Source of the DNA: Pyrrhoderma lamaoense
Taxonomy: Eukaryota > Basidiomycota > Agaricomycetes > Hymenochaetales > Hymenochaetaceae
DNA length: 64,000 nt
Direction of reading: 5' to 3'
Assembly (NCBI GenBank): GCA_002794735.1
Contig: NBAZ01000012.1
Coordinates: 186,001 to 250,000, forward strand
Part shown: positions 12,543 through 24,702 of the stretch, piece after piece
Layout: each line of letters starts with the position of its first letter
Position numbering within the stretch: position 1 is the first letter of the stretch
Notes under the pieces: model-generated
Databases searched by the model: none
Seen by the model: only the letters and a program-made list of their open reading frames with translations
What the model was told of the DNA's origin: nothing
Program-made: the position numbers and the translations under genes

Positions 12543-12638
12543 CTTGACTTTCCCTCTTTCTCATTTGTATCTCTTGATCCTGAACCTTGGTACATAATCG
12601 TCGACCTAAATATTGGATTTACCAAAAAGAAGAAGAAA

Positions 12639-13398
12639 ATGTCGCTTGTACTTCCAGAGCAGCACCAGCAGTTCCAACACATTCTTCGTTTGTTGAACAC
12701 AAACGTTGATGGAAAGCGCAAGATTATGTATGCGTTGACTGAGATTAAGGGTATCGGTCGTCGGTTCTCAAACATCGTTTGCAAGAAGGCTGATGTTGAC
12801 TTGAACAAGCGGTATGTCTCAAATGCTATTTCTTTGCACTCCGTTTCCCAATCTAGCATTGTTGGTGCATCTCATTTCATGGTGTATCTATGAATTGCAA
12901 CCCCATTTACTCTTATTATTATTGCTTTCATAGTGGTCCAATAAACTTGTGTGAAAATATAATTACTGACATCTTACGAAACTGACCTACAGGGCTGGTG
13001 AACTTAACTCTGATGAGCTCGAGCGAATCGTCACGATCATGCAAAATCCCGCACAATACAAAATCCCCACCTACTTCTTGAACAGGCAAAAGGACATTAT
13101 CGATGGAAAGAACTCCCAGATCTTGTCTAACGCTGTTGACTCTAAGCTTCGTGATGACCTTGAGCGTTTAAAGAAGATTCGTGCCCACCGTGGGTTACGT
13201 CACTTCTGGGGTCTCCGTGTACGTGGTCAGCACACTAAGACTACCGGTAAGCCATGCAATCCCTTTTTTCTTGGTTACAATCTTTTGTTTCCCCATTTTT
13301 TTCTGCGATGATATTTTTTTTATTTCTGACCTTGTATACTTTCTTCTTACACAGGTCGTCGTGGTAAGACCGTTGGTGTCTCCAAGAAGCGTGGTTAA
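12639..13398 (+). CDS. RPS18: 40S ribosomal protein S18 (uS13)
   Basis: Three exons (12639-12811, 12993-13246, 13356-13398) encode the full small-subunit head protein of about 152 residues. Diagnostic segments are [39 protein letters not shown], the Arg-rich [21 protein letters not shown] and the C-terminal [15 protein letters not shown] pyrimidine-rich leader (CTTTCCCTCTTTC) precedes the start, as usual for ribosomal protein genes. The first intron is 181 nt, about three times the local norm. No frame defect is present. Confidence 0.98.
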
Positions 13399-14089
13399 GC
13401 GTTTCTCTCTACATTGGAAACTTGGTCATGGTTGGGGAGTGTTGTCTTTGTTGTGTGTTTCTTTATCCACGTATTGAAATATGTGTATATGTATCTCTAT
13501 GGCGGTACAATCAGGCGCGGGTTTGTTCTCTGCATGCTTTCCACTTTTCCACTTTTTTTATTACTTCCTCAATACATATTCTACCGGCACACCAAACAAA
13601 AAAACAGACAATTAAAACGATGCAATGGATTGAATTGAATCTCTAACTACTACTATACACTTGGGTACTATATAAGGGAGAAATAATTGAAAAGAATGAA
13701 TAAAGAGAAGAGATGGAAAGTTGATTGTCCATTAGAGAGTCTAAAGAGATGTGATGAAAATGCTTGTTACTACATTGTCTACTTTCGCTACATACAAATG
13801 ATAAATGTCGAACAGACTAGTGTCTATATGCTTAAGAAGACAATGAATGGATGCGTGATTGAAATGAATGAATGAGTTGTTGATTCTACACAGAAAATTG
13901 CACTTGGTTTCCAGATAATGTAAAAAAAATAAATTAATCTTTTTTTTCGAACAGAGAAAAGCAAAAAAAAAAATTGAAGAAAGCGAGACTAGTCTTATGC
14001 CCAGTCATAATGGAAAGGGACGGGAACTGTGTCGATTTTTCTACTTTGGCCGGAAGAAGGGAATAGAGTATTAGTCCGTGAGATGGGTG
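13399..14089. other. Convergent 3' flanks
   Basis: The RPS18 3' UTR and the 3' side of the secreted/TM gene meet here. The region contains T-rich and A-rich tracts (AAAAAAAATAAATTAATC near 13923). No gene is supported. Confidence 0.35.
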
Positions 14090-16025
14090 CTAGCATGTTC
14101 CTGAGTCTACGTTGCCACCCGTTTCCTTCCTCTGACGGACGGATACTCGTCGTTTGCTCCTTAACAAAGCAGCAGAAGGTCGGACCGGTGCGAGTGGTAC
14201 GGAATACGATCCATACACGGTGAAGTCCTCCGTAGGTATCCCTTCTTTATCACCAACTATAATCTCTCCAGCTCCATCTCCCTCCTCATCGATCGCCTGG
14301 TCGACACGAACACGATCCCTCCTCGTAGTCCCCCTCCTCTTCTTCCTTCTCGCGTTTCGTTCAAATGGACAATACTTCGAGGCCATAGATCCAGGTCCAG
14401 AAGAGACCGTACAGCTATCCGAACCAGAGAGATCGCCGTGGAACTCGACTCGTAGAGTGGTGTGGGGCTAAAGGGTGATTTGCCAGTGCGCACTCCCCGA
14501 CGAACTCGCGACGTCTTTCGGGATGACGAAGGCGTTGAAGGGAGAGGCCGTGAACCATCCCTATCTCTATTATGTCTTCGTGCCCGGGGAGGACGGGCTG
14601 GGATACTAAATTCTATTGCAGCCGCAAGACGCGCTTTCTCATTACGTGTAGAACTTTGGTAAGTCTCAGGTGAACGGACTGAGCTGGCAGTAGGATGATC
14701 AGAACTCCAACCACTTGACTTGGAACGAGAACGTTTTGAATTTGCTTTACTTGAGGTGGCAGCTATAGCTGCCCCATTAAGCGATGCCCCAGCTCCCAGT
14801 CCAATTCGATTCCAGGCTCGATTAGAAGACTCTAAGGAAGTCTGGGGTGACCAAGGTGATGTGATTCGACCAGATGAGCCATCAAAATCACTTCCAAAAT
14901 TAACCGCACCAGTTCGTGGATTACTGAAGAAGGGGATAATAGCCTTTTCTGCCTCTTCTACTTCCTCACGCCTGTGCTTACGGCGAAGCCACCATAACAA
15001 TAGGATTGCAAGTAGTAAGGCACAAACCGACCCGACTGCAATGCCTGCAATCATATTTATATTAGAATGAGAAGTATTTGATGTGTCTCCAGAGACAGTG
15101 GTGGACGTCGGAGCGGTGTATGTCATTGAAGATAGACTCCATGTGGAGTCTTGAGTAGCAGTCGTTCCGGTATTCGTACCGAGTTTAGAGGAGGATGTAG
15201 TTGTCGCAGATTTTTTTGTAGTAGCTGAAGAAGTTGTTGATGAAGCTGGAGCAGAGAAAGAAGTAGATAAGTTTTGTGAGGAAGAACTTTGTGTACTCGA
15301 AGAAGACGGTGACCCACTCGTCGAGGTAGAGCTATTGGTAGTGCTGCTCAGTTGGTTTGAAGGAATTACTATCATAATCTTGGTCTGGAATAAGGGATAA
15401 ACTCACGTATACACTATCCTATCTAACAAGAAAAGTGATTTTGTTCCATTATGACCAGATTCGATTGATATGGTATGGCTGACTTCATCAAGACCAGTCT
15501 TTGCGAAGACTATTTGTCCATATAAATATGTGGAATCCCCATCTGGGACCTTCTCATATGTACCAACGGTTGAGCCATCTAGTATGAAGGTGAAGTCTGT
15601 ATTCCCATCTGGAGAATATGTAGAGCCCGTGAGTATGCAATAAACATAGACAGCAGAGCCTGAAACACATGTTAGCAAGCCAGAGCTATCATAGTTCTAG
15701 ATACAATTATCCTATACGTACCTGTGAATGATACAGAAGCAGAAACGATTGTTCCAGCATTATCAGTGATGCTACCCGATGGATAGAAAGTTGTATCATG
15801 CCAAGTATTATCATAAACTTGTGTACTATCAACCTTAGCAGTACAACTTTCGCAATCTTGGCCCGTTTGCCATTGGTTTGAGGGGGAGTATGTAATTTGC
15901 GTGCCAGTGAGTTCGTCGCCATTGGTATCGTCAATCGAGACGTTGAATTGCGCAGTTGCATGTTTAACCAGAAAGGATATAATAAATAATAAAAAGTTAA
16001 GGAGAGCAGAAGTATGAAAATACAT
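14090..16025 (-). CDS. Secreted-face type I membrane protein with Ser/Thr stalk
   Basis: The signal peptide at 16025 (LLNFLLFIISFLVKHATA) is followed by a beta-rich ectodomain. Exons run 16025-15722, 15659-15407 and from about 15346/15343 downward; the last acceptor is a tandem GAGCAG. A Ser/Thr-rich stalk of about 60 residues leads to one TM helix (IAVGSVCALLLAILLLWWL) with a basic stop (RRKHRREE). The cytoplasmic tail is disordered. This layout is frequent in Agaricomycetes, but the ligand is unknown. The tail changes frame near 14463-14470. The first frame would end at 14257 with non-protein-like sequence. The frame starting about 14470 reads VEFHGDLSGSDSCTVSSGPG and on to a stop at 14090. 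One missing base in the GGGG at 14463-14466, or a 38-nt intron, would join them. Confidence 0.75.
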
Positions 16026-17171
16026 AGCAAAGAATGGAAGAGTTTATCACGGATAAGGATTCACAGAGAAGACATTCACTGAATGAGAACGATGAGAAAG
16101 AGAGAAAGAAAGAAAGGAATTGACGGGGAAGAAGTTCTTCGACGAGGCACTGCTCGAGCGGTAGAGCCGTTAGGGATTAATCCGTAGCGCAGGAGCGAGA
16201 CCCAAAGAGCGTAATCACGGAATCTCCGTAGGGAGCATGAATAGGATTTTTGCCTTCAAATCGAGATGGCCATGCTCGGAGGTAAATTTTGATTAGGAAA
16301 TAATGAATTGATCTGGGCCATCTGAGCGGCTAGCAACTTCAAGGAACCTTGCTCTCGTCAAATGTTGTGACAAGTTCGGGGGATTGTATTCTTCCGCTTC
16401 ATCAAAAAGCTATGCAGAGCTGCATAGGCTAATGTATACACGCCGTCTATATAAAACGATGCGCGCCCGCGTCGACACAAATATATCAGGATGCCTTCAG
16501 AGGATTTGAAGTCCGCGACCACAGAGGCTTGCTCTCAATAGAATTCTATTATTATTGTGCGTCTTATTCAGGAATACTTTTCGAATTTCCCTTTTCTTCA
16601 TCCTTGGGGTTTTTAACGAGGTAAAGAGCCTAAAGCGAGATAGAGACAGGTAATCTCAAAGAGCAATGATGAATCAAGCATGAATTGAGTTCTGAGAGCG
16701 GGTGTAAACCTCGAGTTTTCAAGCTTAAACCTCGAGGATCAATCGGGTGAGTGTACCGTGGTGTTGTGCAGCACGACGCGTTTGTTCCGAGAGCTGGATT
16801 AGGAGACGTGTGCACATCGGTAGACATCCGGGAAGGTAACGCGTCACAGCACGTGCCCCGCACGCCCGAGGCACGCGTCAAAGTATTTTATTTGATATTA
16901 TTAATGATTATTTAATTTATTATGTAGACTATATATAACATATAACACGGCTCTCTGAATATCACCTCTCCAGTTAATCTTTACCACCATTTTCAAATCT
17001 TTCTTCAAGCAAATCCAGGCGATTGCTCCTTATCTTCTCATACTTAGCCTTATCAGCTTCTCTACAGGACCACCTTTTGTTCACTTATTCCCCACACGAT
17101 CTAATCGCTCATACTTACCGACCCGAGAAAAAAAAATTGAAACCACAGAACGAAAAATCTAAATCATAGTA
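16026..17171. other. Divergent promoter region
   Basis: This region lies between the starts of the TM protein (minus) and the basic protein (plus). It holds a dense set of ACGCGT hexamers near 16776-16878, described separately. No ORF is supported. Confidence 0.45.
16776..16878. promoter_or_regulatory. Cluster of MCB-like ACGCGT sites with one CACGTG
   Basis: ACGCGT occurs at 16776-16781, 16839-16844 and 16873-16878, with CACGTG at 16850-16855. ACGCGT is the MluI cell-cycle box bound by MBF-type factors in fungi. Three copies in 103 bp of AT-rich DNA are unlikely by chance. They lie about 300 bp before the start at 17172. Function is inferred. Confidence 0.45.
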
Positions 17172-17809
17172 ATGGCGGTTCCACCCACGACTTCTCGTAC
17201 ACCTCGCAGTACCCCTACTCCCAGTAGAAAGCCTTCAGTTGATCCAAGGAAGGTTGATTCAAGGGGAAAACCATCACCACCTAAGCGATCAGCTTCGACT
17301 CCAGTTACCCCACGACCTAAGCCTGTACCGCCGAAGCGCTCAGCGACCGGAAACTACTCTCATAACTTTCATACCAGTCGCGATGCAAAACCCAGGTCTA
17401 GCGCTTCAACGCCCGCGAAAACTCCTGTGAAAACTCCTGCGAAGAAGTCTGCCACTACTACTACACCTCATGCGAGCAGCTCGAGGAGGCAGGATTCAAG
17501 GAACCACTCGGGTCAGAGTCGTACACCCCCCGTCGCTAAACCAAAGGCTATGCCTAGTTCTCGTCCGAGGGCGGCCGACTCCCAAGAACGTGAGTAATCA
17601 TATTTTTTTAAATTCTTAGCTACCATCTGGACTTGGATATCTCTATGATCCAATCTTGCTCTCCTTTCCTCTAGTTCCTTTTTTCTGACTCCTCTCCATT
17701 CTTTCCGTTCTATTCTTAACCAGGCCATCATCGTTCAACTCCGCTGCAACTCAGCACGTTCATCGAACCTCTGGGGGAGACACGGTCAGCCCATCTACGT
17801 AGTTTGTGA
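17172..17809 (+). CDS. Small basic, intrinsically disordered Pro/Ser/Thr-Lys protein
   Basis: Two exons, 17172-17589 and 17724-17809 (GTGAGT donor, AACCAG acceptor), give about 167 residues. The sequence is almost entirely Pro, Ser, Thr, Lys and Arg, with TPxK-type repeats (AKTPVKTPAKK, PKPVPPKRSA) and many SP/TP sites that proline-directed kinases could use. Exon 2 adds a short non-repetitive tail (TPLQLSTFIEPLGETRSAHL). There is no TM segment or folded domain. Such composition occurs in chromatin- and microtubule-associated proteins. The upstream MCB-like cluster would fit cell-cycle expression, but that is inference. Confidence 0.65.
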
Positions 17810-19301
17810 CCGTAAACACGTAGACGACGGGTTTTATGCAAAGTGTCAAAAGGTTCTCAGTCGCTTTGTTACTTGGGACTGAACAAACTTCTTTTCTTTT
17901 CACAACAAAAAAGAAAAAAAAATGACACTTCCTATCGGTCGGACCTACTGAGCACAAGACTTTTTGTGCCACGCGATCAGGAAACGGGAATTACCTCATT
18001 GTGGCTGTTTTCCATTGATCCTTCTACTTCTTAACCCCACTCTCATCTCTCCGGTCTGGGGTGTGAAACTCTTCTTCTTCCACGACTCCTTCACTTACGT
18101 TTACGAACCACGGGAACGACTCGCATTGCTTCGATATTTATTTTCTTATAGATTTTATTTAACGAATATTGCTGTATACCTATATCTACAAGTTCACGTT
18201 ACTATGGGCCTCTTTCATATATTTTTCACCCTTTCGACTTATGTACACTTTTGGGAACTTACATCTTTATATTCACCTTTTTATTATGCCATATCGTTTT
18301 TTCTTCCTCTTTCCTTTTCTTCATGGATGTACATTGTATTCCACTTTTCGATGCCCCTTCCCCCTTCCCTTTTTCTTTTACACATGGTTTGATTATCTTA
18401 AACCTTGACGACTAGTAATCTAGAAAATAAACGTACCTAACGACTAGTAGTTTATATCGTTCAACGGAAATGGAGATTTATATGTATACTTTAGTTGGTA
18501 AAAAAAAATGAATGTAAAACATGTTATAGAACGGTAACTGATAAGAACAGTTGGAGACGGAAATAAAATGAACGAGAGATGACTTCACAGGTACAATAGG
18601 TACGAAAATAAACTCATAACAGAGGAAAGAAAAAAGATAAAGAAAGGTAAAGAAAGGCCTAGTTATTCCGACAGAAGAGGAAACATATAGAAACAGAAGA
18701 GAATGAGGGAGTGGGAGGGAGGGAGTGGGGTGCAGTGGACCTGTACAGCTAATGAGTGGAAAGACCGAGAAGATATAGATCCGAACATTTGAACATTGAA
18801 AATAGAATGAAACGTATCAAGTGAGAAAGAATCTGCGGGGTATCAAACAAATGAAAGAAACGAATGGGTGGAGAGAAGGGCGGGAAATTAAGAGGAAGAG
18901 GGAAAAAGAAACAAAGTGTGCATGGTATTGGTGTCCTCTGACGTAGGTTGTTCCTGGGCGTTTCATAATTTTGTTTGGAATAGACTTTTTTACTGGTCCT
19001 GAAGGGAGATGGAAAACGAAAGTAGTTCATACACAATAGAGTAAGAAAAGAGAAAATTGACGAACAAATCAATAAAAGAGATAATTAACAAGCCAATGAA
19101 GGGCAATATAAAAAAGTCTTTGCGATAGAAGGGCATCAAAAAAAAGGAGAGGAAGTAACACCATACATGTGTAGAACCGAGAAGGGGAATTGACATTTTA
19201 GTGTAGATGAAAAACACGTTCCAAGTCAAGTGGCTTAATATTCGAGTTTAATGAAATCATCGGAGCCCCCCTTTTTTCATTTCCTTTTGTTCGATAAGAC
19301 C
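17810..19301. other. Long convergent 3' intergenic region
   Basis: 1.5 kb between the 3' ends of the basic-protein gene and the CLIP-170-like gene. T-rich on the left and purine-rich on the right (GGGAGTGGGAGGGAGGGAGTGGGG near 18709-18732). The ORFs here are low complexity (Phe/Leu/Ser runs from T-rich DNA) and lack splice support. Confidence 0.4.
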
Positions 19302-22300
19302 TTAGAATACATCCAAGGAATAGGGACAGTCTGCCGCAACGTGTCCGTGGCCTTCACAATCTTCGCAGAAAAGCTCGGCACCTGCAGGCTTAGGTCCCTT
19401 CTGTGAACTTGAAAGAGATATGTTCGTAGGTGTTTGTATTGGCCCCGTCTCTGCTGACCCGTCTTTGAGAAGTGGACATGAGAAGATGTCATGTCCAGGG
19501 CGTTCACAGATTTCGCAGACATCGCTTTCGGAAGGTGTCGGCGTCGACACCGAGTTGGCTAAATCCGAAGTGATAGCGTTATTGATACTGTCTGGAACAT
19601 GTAACTGCATACCCAGACCAATTGTCCCGGTGTCGGATCCGTTGATAGTGCTTGTACTACTGGTTGATGAATGGTGCCTGCGGAAATCCGGGACCGGAAG
19701 AGGCACTTCGGCGCTGGATGTGCTAGATTTAGAAGCTCGACTCTTCGAAATCTTTTGTTTTAAGCGATCAATTTCTCTTTCCAACTCGTCCTGTTAAGCG
19801 ACATGGATTCAATTGAGAATTTATTTTCAAAATCAGATTGCTACCTACTTCGCGATAAATCTAGAGCAAATTTTCTTGAATTCAGTTATGCCCACACACA
19901 ACAACTAATACTACTGCTTACCTTTGCTTCAACCAAGCTTTCGAGCTCGTTAACTTCTTTATTTAACTGATTAATTCCTAACTGTAAGTAAAGTGGACTT
20001 CTAGTCTTATAGATAAGATGACATACGTCATGAATCTGCCTGGAGCTTTTCTTCTCGAGATCGTTATATTTCCTCCGCCATTGTTCCGTATCCGACTTAT
20101 AAAAGAGTTATAGCATACGAAATTTCGTGAATTATGAGAAGAGCTACATACATCAGTCCTAGACTTCATCGTAGCACCATTAGTGTTATTATGAACCTGA
20201 TCATCTGCATCTGCAAGTTTATTCTCTTCGCTGAGAAGTCCCTGTTCAATATTTTCTTCGAGAATTTTCAATTCCTGAATTCCAATTATAAGAATGTGAA
20301 AAAGCCGATATGTTGATCATAGATAAATATCCACACCTCTCTGAGAGATTCTGTTTCTTTGGCGAGTAACTTGTTTTCTGACTCAAGAAGCTTATTCTTT
20401 GCTGTAAGAGCGGAGCTCTCTTTCTGTAATTCCTGAACAATGTGTCTTGATTATTAAGCATGGAATTATCTTAGTATTTTGCAGTCTAATCTGATTTATG
20501 GGAAATGAAGAACTCACTTCAATCCCTTTATCTCGCCACGTGCATTGTCTTGCTTGGCTGATGAAGCTGAAGTTGATGAAGGAGTGGGTCCATCTTGTAG
20601 CCCATTATTTATTGGTCGATCTCTATTTAGGCTCTTGCGAGATGCCTCTAGCTCTGCTGTCTTCTCGTCCAACGCACGACGGAGCTCGGTAACAGTTGCC
20701 TTTTCGCGCTCAAGTTTTGCTGTTAGATCCGTTCGGACGTGCTCAAGCTTGAAGAAAGTCAGAAGTCACTTAGGAAATGATGATAAAACACAATACCTCT
20801 GTTTTTTCTGAATCCAGGCTCTCTACTACTTGCTTGAGGTTGGACATAGAATTTGAGGTATCAAGAGCATCTGATTTAGCTGCTTCAAGTTCCCGAACTG
20901 CATCCCTTCGTGCTGTTTTTGCAGCTTCAAGTAGTTCTCTGAGTTGAGCAAGTTCTTCATTGTGGCGTTCTCTTTCCAAGACTGTCCGTCGAGAAGATTC
21001 TTCGTTTCGCGCCTTATCAACCGAATTTGAGGTTTGAGCATTCTCAAGGATCTTAGTATGCAACAATTAGACCAGGCTGGAAGAGTAGAAAGCTGTAACC
21101 TTACATCAATGTCCGATCTGAGCCCTTCAATTTCTGCCCGAGCATTCTCAAGAGCAAGGGTGTTCTCCCGCAATGCCTCTTCGGCCTCCTCAGCCTTTGC
21201 TCTTGCAAGTGATTCGCTTTTAGCCAGTTTCTCGATCTCATTCTGGACTTCAGTAAGCTCATTCCGCAAGGAAGTTTCATTATCCTTAAAACGTTGGACT
21301 CTAGTGCGGACGGTTGCTTCCTCCCGTTCGGCATTAATCCGAGCCTCTTCCAAAGCTTCCTCAAGTCCAGAAATCTTCTTTTGCAAGTGGTTCACTTGTT
21401 CTCGGAGCATTTCGTTATCAATTCGTGTAGCCTCTATCGACTCCTTGACACCCTCAGCACCGCCTGCTTGAACGGTATTACGTTTCTTCAGCTGCTCTTC
21501 AAGGCGATCAATGAGGTCTTCTAGCTGATACCTCTTAGTTTCAGCGGCACCGAGACGTTCCTCATACAAAGCTATGGTTTCTTGGCCAGCATGTCGTAAT
21601 TCATCGATCTGATTCGTAAGATCACGACGAATCTCTTCTAAATCAACGTCCGCTTTCCTCAATCTTCCCTCCAATAGGTTAATTTCTGCATTCTTTGCTT
21701 GTATTACTCCTTCGTTCTCCCCGGCTTCATTTGCCTTAACTTCAATTGCTTCTTTGAGGCTAGTGATGAGAGATTGAGTATCGTCAAGTTTTGCCTGTAG
21801 ATCTTTCGCCCGTGCTTCTCCTTCAATTCGGACACTCTCCAAAGCACCAGCTGATGTTTGTAGTGAACGCTCCAGTGACTCAATCTTTGTATTTCGCTCG
21901 CTTAGGGCTCGTTCCAGTGTCTTAATCTGAGTCTCCGATTCCTGGAGCCTGCTTAAAATCTGATCCTTCTCAGCTACTACAGTTTTCAGTTCATCCATGC
22001 TAGTGGAAGAGTGGCGAGATTCTTCCAGTTCAGATTTAAGTTGTACATTCTCTCGTTCGATGAAATCCAGTTTTTCTTGCATAATCTGTAGCGAAGAGTC
22101 CGACCTTAGAGTCTCGAAACCAAATGCATTGTCTTCGAAAACATCATTTTGTGGGGAGGATAGAGGTTGTGTGAAAGATGTGATAGAACCCTTTCCAGAG
22201 AGTAAATTTTGGATCTTATCTTGCAAAGCCCTACTATTTTGCTGAATACTACTTAAACTCTCTATGCCTTCCTCGTCGACTGCAGTGTCATTACTTGCTA

Positions 22301-23447
22301 TACTGAACGTTGGGGTTGCTGGTTTGTCGTTCAAACTGATGCTCCCTCCAGATTGACTGTTAGGGGGAGAAGGGGGAGGCGGCATCGCAACAGATGAAGG
22401 TATACGGGCTTTCGGTGTCGCCGTCAATGAAGGTCTCCCGGATCCGAAACTTTTTGGTGTTCCGAGGCCCGTAAGTCGAGCTCCAAGTTTGGGTGTGCTA
22501 TTTGAAACTGGAAGGGACAACTCCGGACGCACAGGACTAGATGGGATACGCGTTGGACTACCGAGTCCAATAGGTGTTGGATTCGGGCTCACAGCTGTCT
22601 TTGGACCTCTTGCAGACAACTGCTTAGCAGTCACGCCAACATATTTGCTGGCCCGACTTCCTGCAGTGATCTTGCTCATGGCAGTATCTGAGGGTGTGCT
22701 AGGAAAGGTTTGTGAAGATTGACGTGGACCTGTCTTAGCAATACGAGATGAAGGTGTAACTCTTCCATTACTATGCGCAGGAGTGACACGTCCACCAGAG
22801 ACAACTTGAGATGGGGTTATCCTGCCGGATAATGACGCCCTTGAGGAAGCTACAGATGACGGCCTTGAATCAACCGTAGCGGGTGATAGCCTTTCGTATG
22901 CAATAAAAACACCACAGTTCTTTCGACAAGTAAAGTAGCGGTCACTGTATTTAATGAGCTTATGATAAATGATCAGTAAATCAAGGCCTTACTCCCCAAC
23001 AGAACCATCGTTCTTCCCCAGTCCAACAAATCCTCCGCTAAGTTCAACGCCAGCCCATTTTCCCGTTTTCCCCTTGATTTCTCCAACGTAACGTAGTTTC
23101 CCTTCAAATCCCAGACTCTCTATCCGCACATCGCTACCAACAGGAAAATCGGACGACTTTGACATGCGGCTTTCTGACCTTTGTTGTATCGTACGAATAG
23201 GTGCATTGCTAGGAGTTTTTGGTCGAGAATTAGAGGCTGCAGAAGCCGATCGAACGGAAGTACTCGCAGAAACTGATCGAGTTGAATGCCGTGCAGGATC
23301 ATTAGCCTTTATAGCTTCAGCGAAGGCCCTATCCGAGAACTCGGTGTCAAATGACAGAGCTTGACGAGACGTGGAAGATGAATATGAACGAAGCCTTGGT
23401 CCTGGGGTTGGGATACCAGATCTGTTTCTACCTGGTGTGGTTGCCAT
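19302..23447 (-). CDS. CLIP-170-like microtubule plus-end protein (CAP-Gly, coiled coil, zinc knuckles)
   Basis: The long minus gene starts at 23447 (exon 1 to 22993; exon 2 from 22944 to 21105; several shorter exons to the stop at 19302). A CAP-Gly domain spans exons 1-2: GFEGKLRYVGEIKGKTGKWAGVE-type core, GKNDGSVG, then RYFTC and GVFIAYERL. These read the tubulin/EB1 C-terminal Tyr. A Ser/Pro-rich basic linker follows, then a heptad-rich coiled coil of roughly 700 residues that would dimerise the protein. The end carries two CCHC knuckles, CEICERPGHDIFSC and CEDCEGHGHVAADC, like CLIP-170 and fission yeast Tip1. The last residues are SLDVF rather than an EEY/F tail. No frame break is needed where I checked. 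One ACGCGT lies 126 bp upstream (23573-23578). Confidence 0.92.
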
Positions 23448-24702
23448 CTCTCCTGCGTTTCAAGGCTTTATAGACGTCCGTGGTGATTAATCTCAGAGTA
23501 CTGCGACTCTTAAGAGTCTCAAGCTGAACGCTGCTGTCGTTGCGTGGATGTGAGGATTTAGCGCGTACTCAGACGCGTGCCAAACAAACCTACTATTCCT
23601 TAACGTGACGCATCTCAATGAATTAATTAGATATTGAGTACACTCATTTTATTGATACTTCACGCACTTATCGATATTACTATATCACTATATCAAAATA
23701 ACAAATATCTGAGAAGTAGATCTCATCGCTAAACCCAAACGATATTCAATATAAACTCGGGAATCATCTATATAAGTTATATATATCGACATCGTTGAAT
23801 ACTATTAGTTTCGATAGCCTCGTTTCTACTTGAATTCCAACTCATATAATCTACATATAATTTATATATGAAGCTTGAGTATAAAAGTGGGTAAGTCTAT
23901 GAGGATGGAGAGTTATACCGAATGATACAGCCTTGAAGGCATATATGGGACACATGAGTTCCCTTTTTCTTTCAAAATTACTCCCACTAATGTAATCTCT
24001 GTCTTCAAAATCTCGCAAGAGCGCGCCGAAAATACCAATGGGAAGATGGTATGTCAGCAGCCTCTACATGCTGCTATATGCTACCTGTTATAGCATCGAT
24101 GTATGCTCAGAATTCTGTGTTCCTGCCACGATTTAATTTTAGTAGTAACTTCTCAGCTTTGTTTTAGCATACTTATATGCACACAGCAGCTTATATCAAA
24201 CTTTAATCCTTATATAGTAATCACAAGTGCATAAACTACGATTTTATATCTGTTTCGTTTTCAGATGTTAATCAATCAAAGAAACCCCCCTATTCCCTGT
24301 TTCGAGAGGTGATTACAACACGGGACGAAAGGCCCCAAAAAACACATTGATAGATTTATCGAGTATTTCTAGACTGTATACGTACATTGTCCCTTTCGTA
24401 GTTATAGGGGAAAGGGATAAAAGAAGTGAAGAAAGTAAACTTTTGGTACAGACGGAGAATATGATAAAAGTTCAGGAAAAACTAGCGTTCGTGTTTACTT
24501 GTTATATTGAGGCTTCTTGTTTTTTTGTAGGATGAGAAAAGAGGGAGAAGAAAGCGATGGGTGGATTCTGGGATCACCAAGAACAGACACAAGCTCATTT
24601 ACCCTCAACTAGGCATCATGGAAACGAACAAGAGGGAGGGATATATACGCAAACCGTAAGCGATACAAAGCGTCCGCTCCCCATTGACTCTATATCTTCA
24701 TT
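23448..24702. other. Intergenic, AT-rich
   Basis: 1.25 kb. Contains TATATA-rich palindromic stretches (23760-23890), an ACGCGT at 23573-23578 in the CLIP promoter, and no supported gene. Confidence 0.4.

Noticed and set aside
16141..16230. GC-richer stretch suspected to be a tRNA
   Set aside because: No acceptor stem, anticodon loop or GGTTCGA T loop can be folded from it.
18000..19230. Several plus and minus ORFs of 70-140 codons
   Set aside because: They come from T-rich or purine-rich 3' DNA, consist of Phe/Leu/Ser/Tyr runs, and have no splice partners or family motifs.
20826..21524. Plus ORFs of 76-145 codons opposite the CLIP-like coiled coil
   Set aside because: Glu/Leu-rich coiled-coil codons read backward give Ser/Phe/Leu-rich open frames; the heptad protein on the minus strand explains the region.
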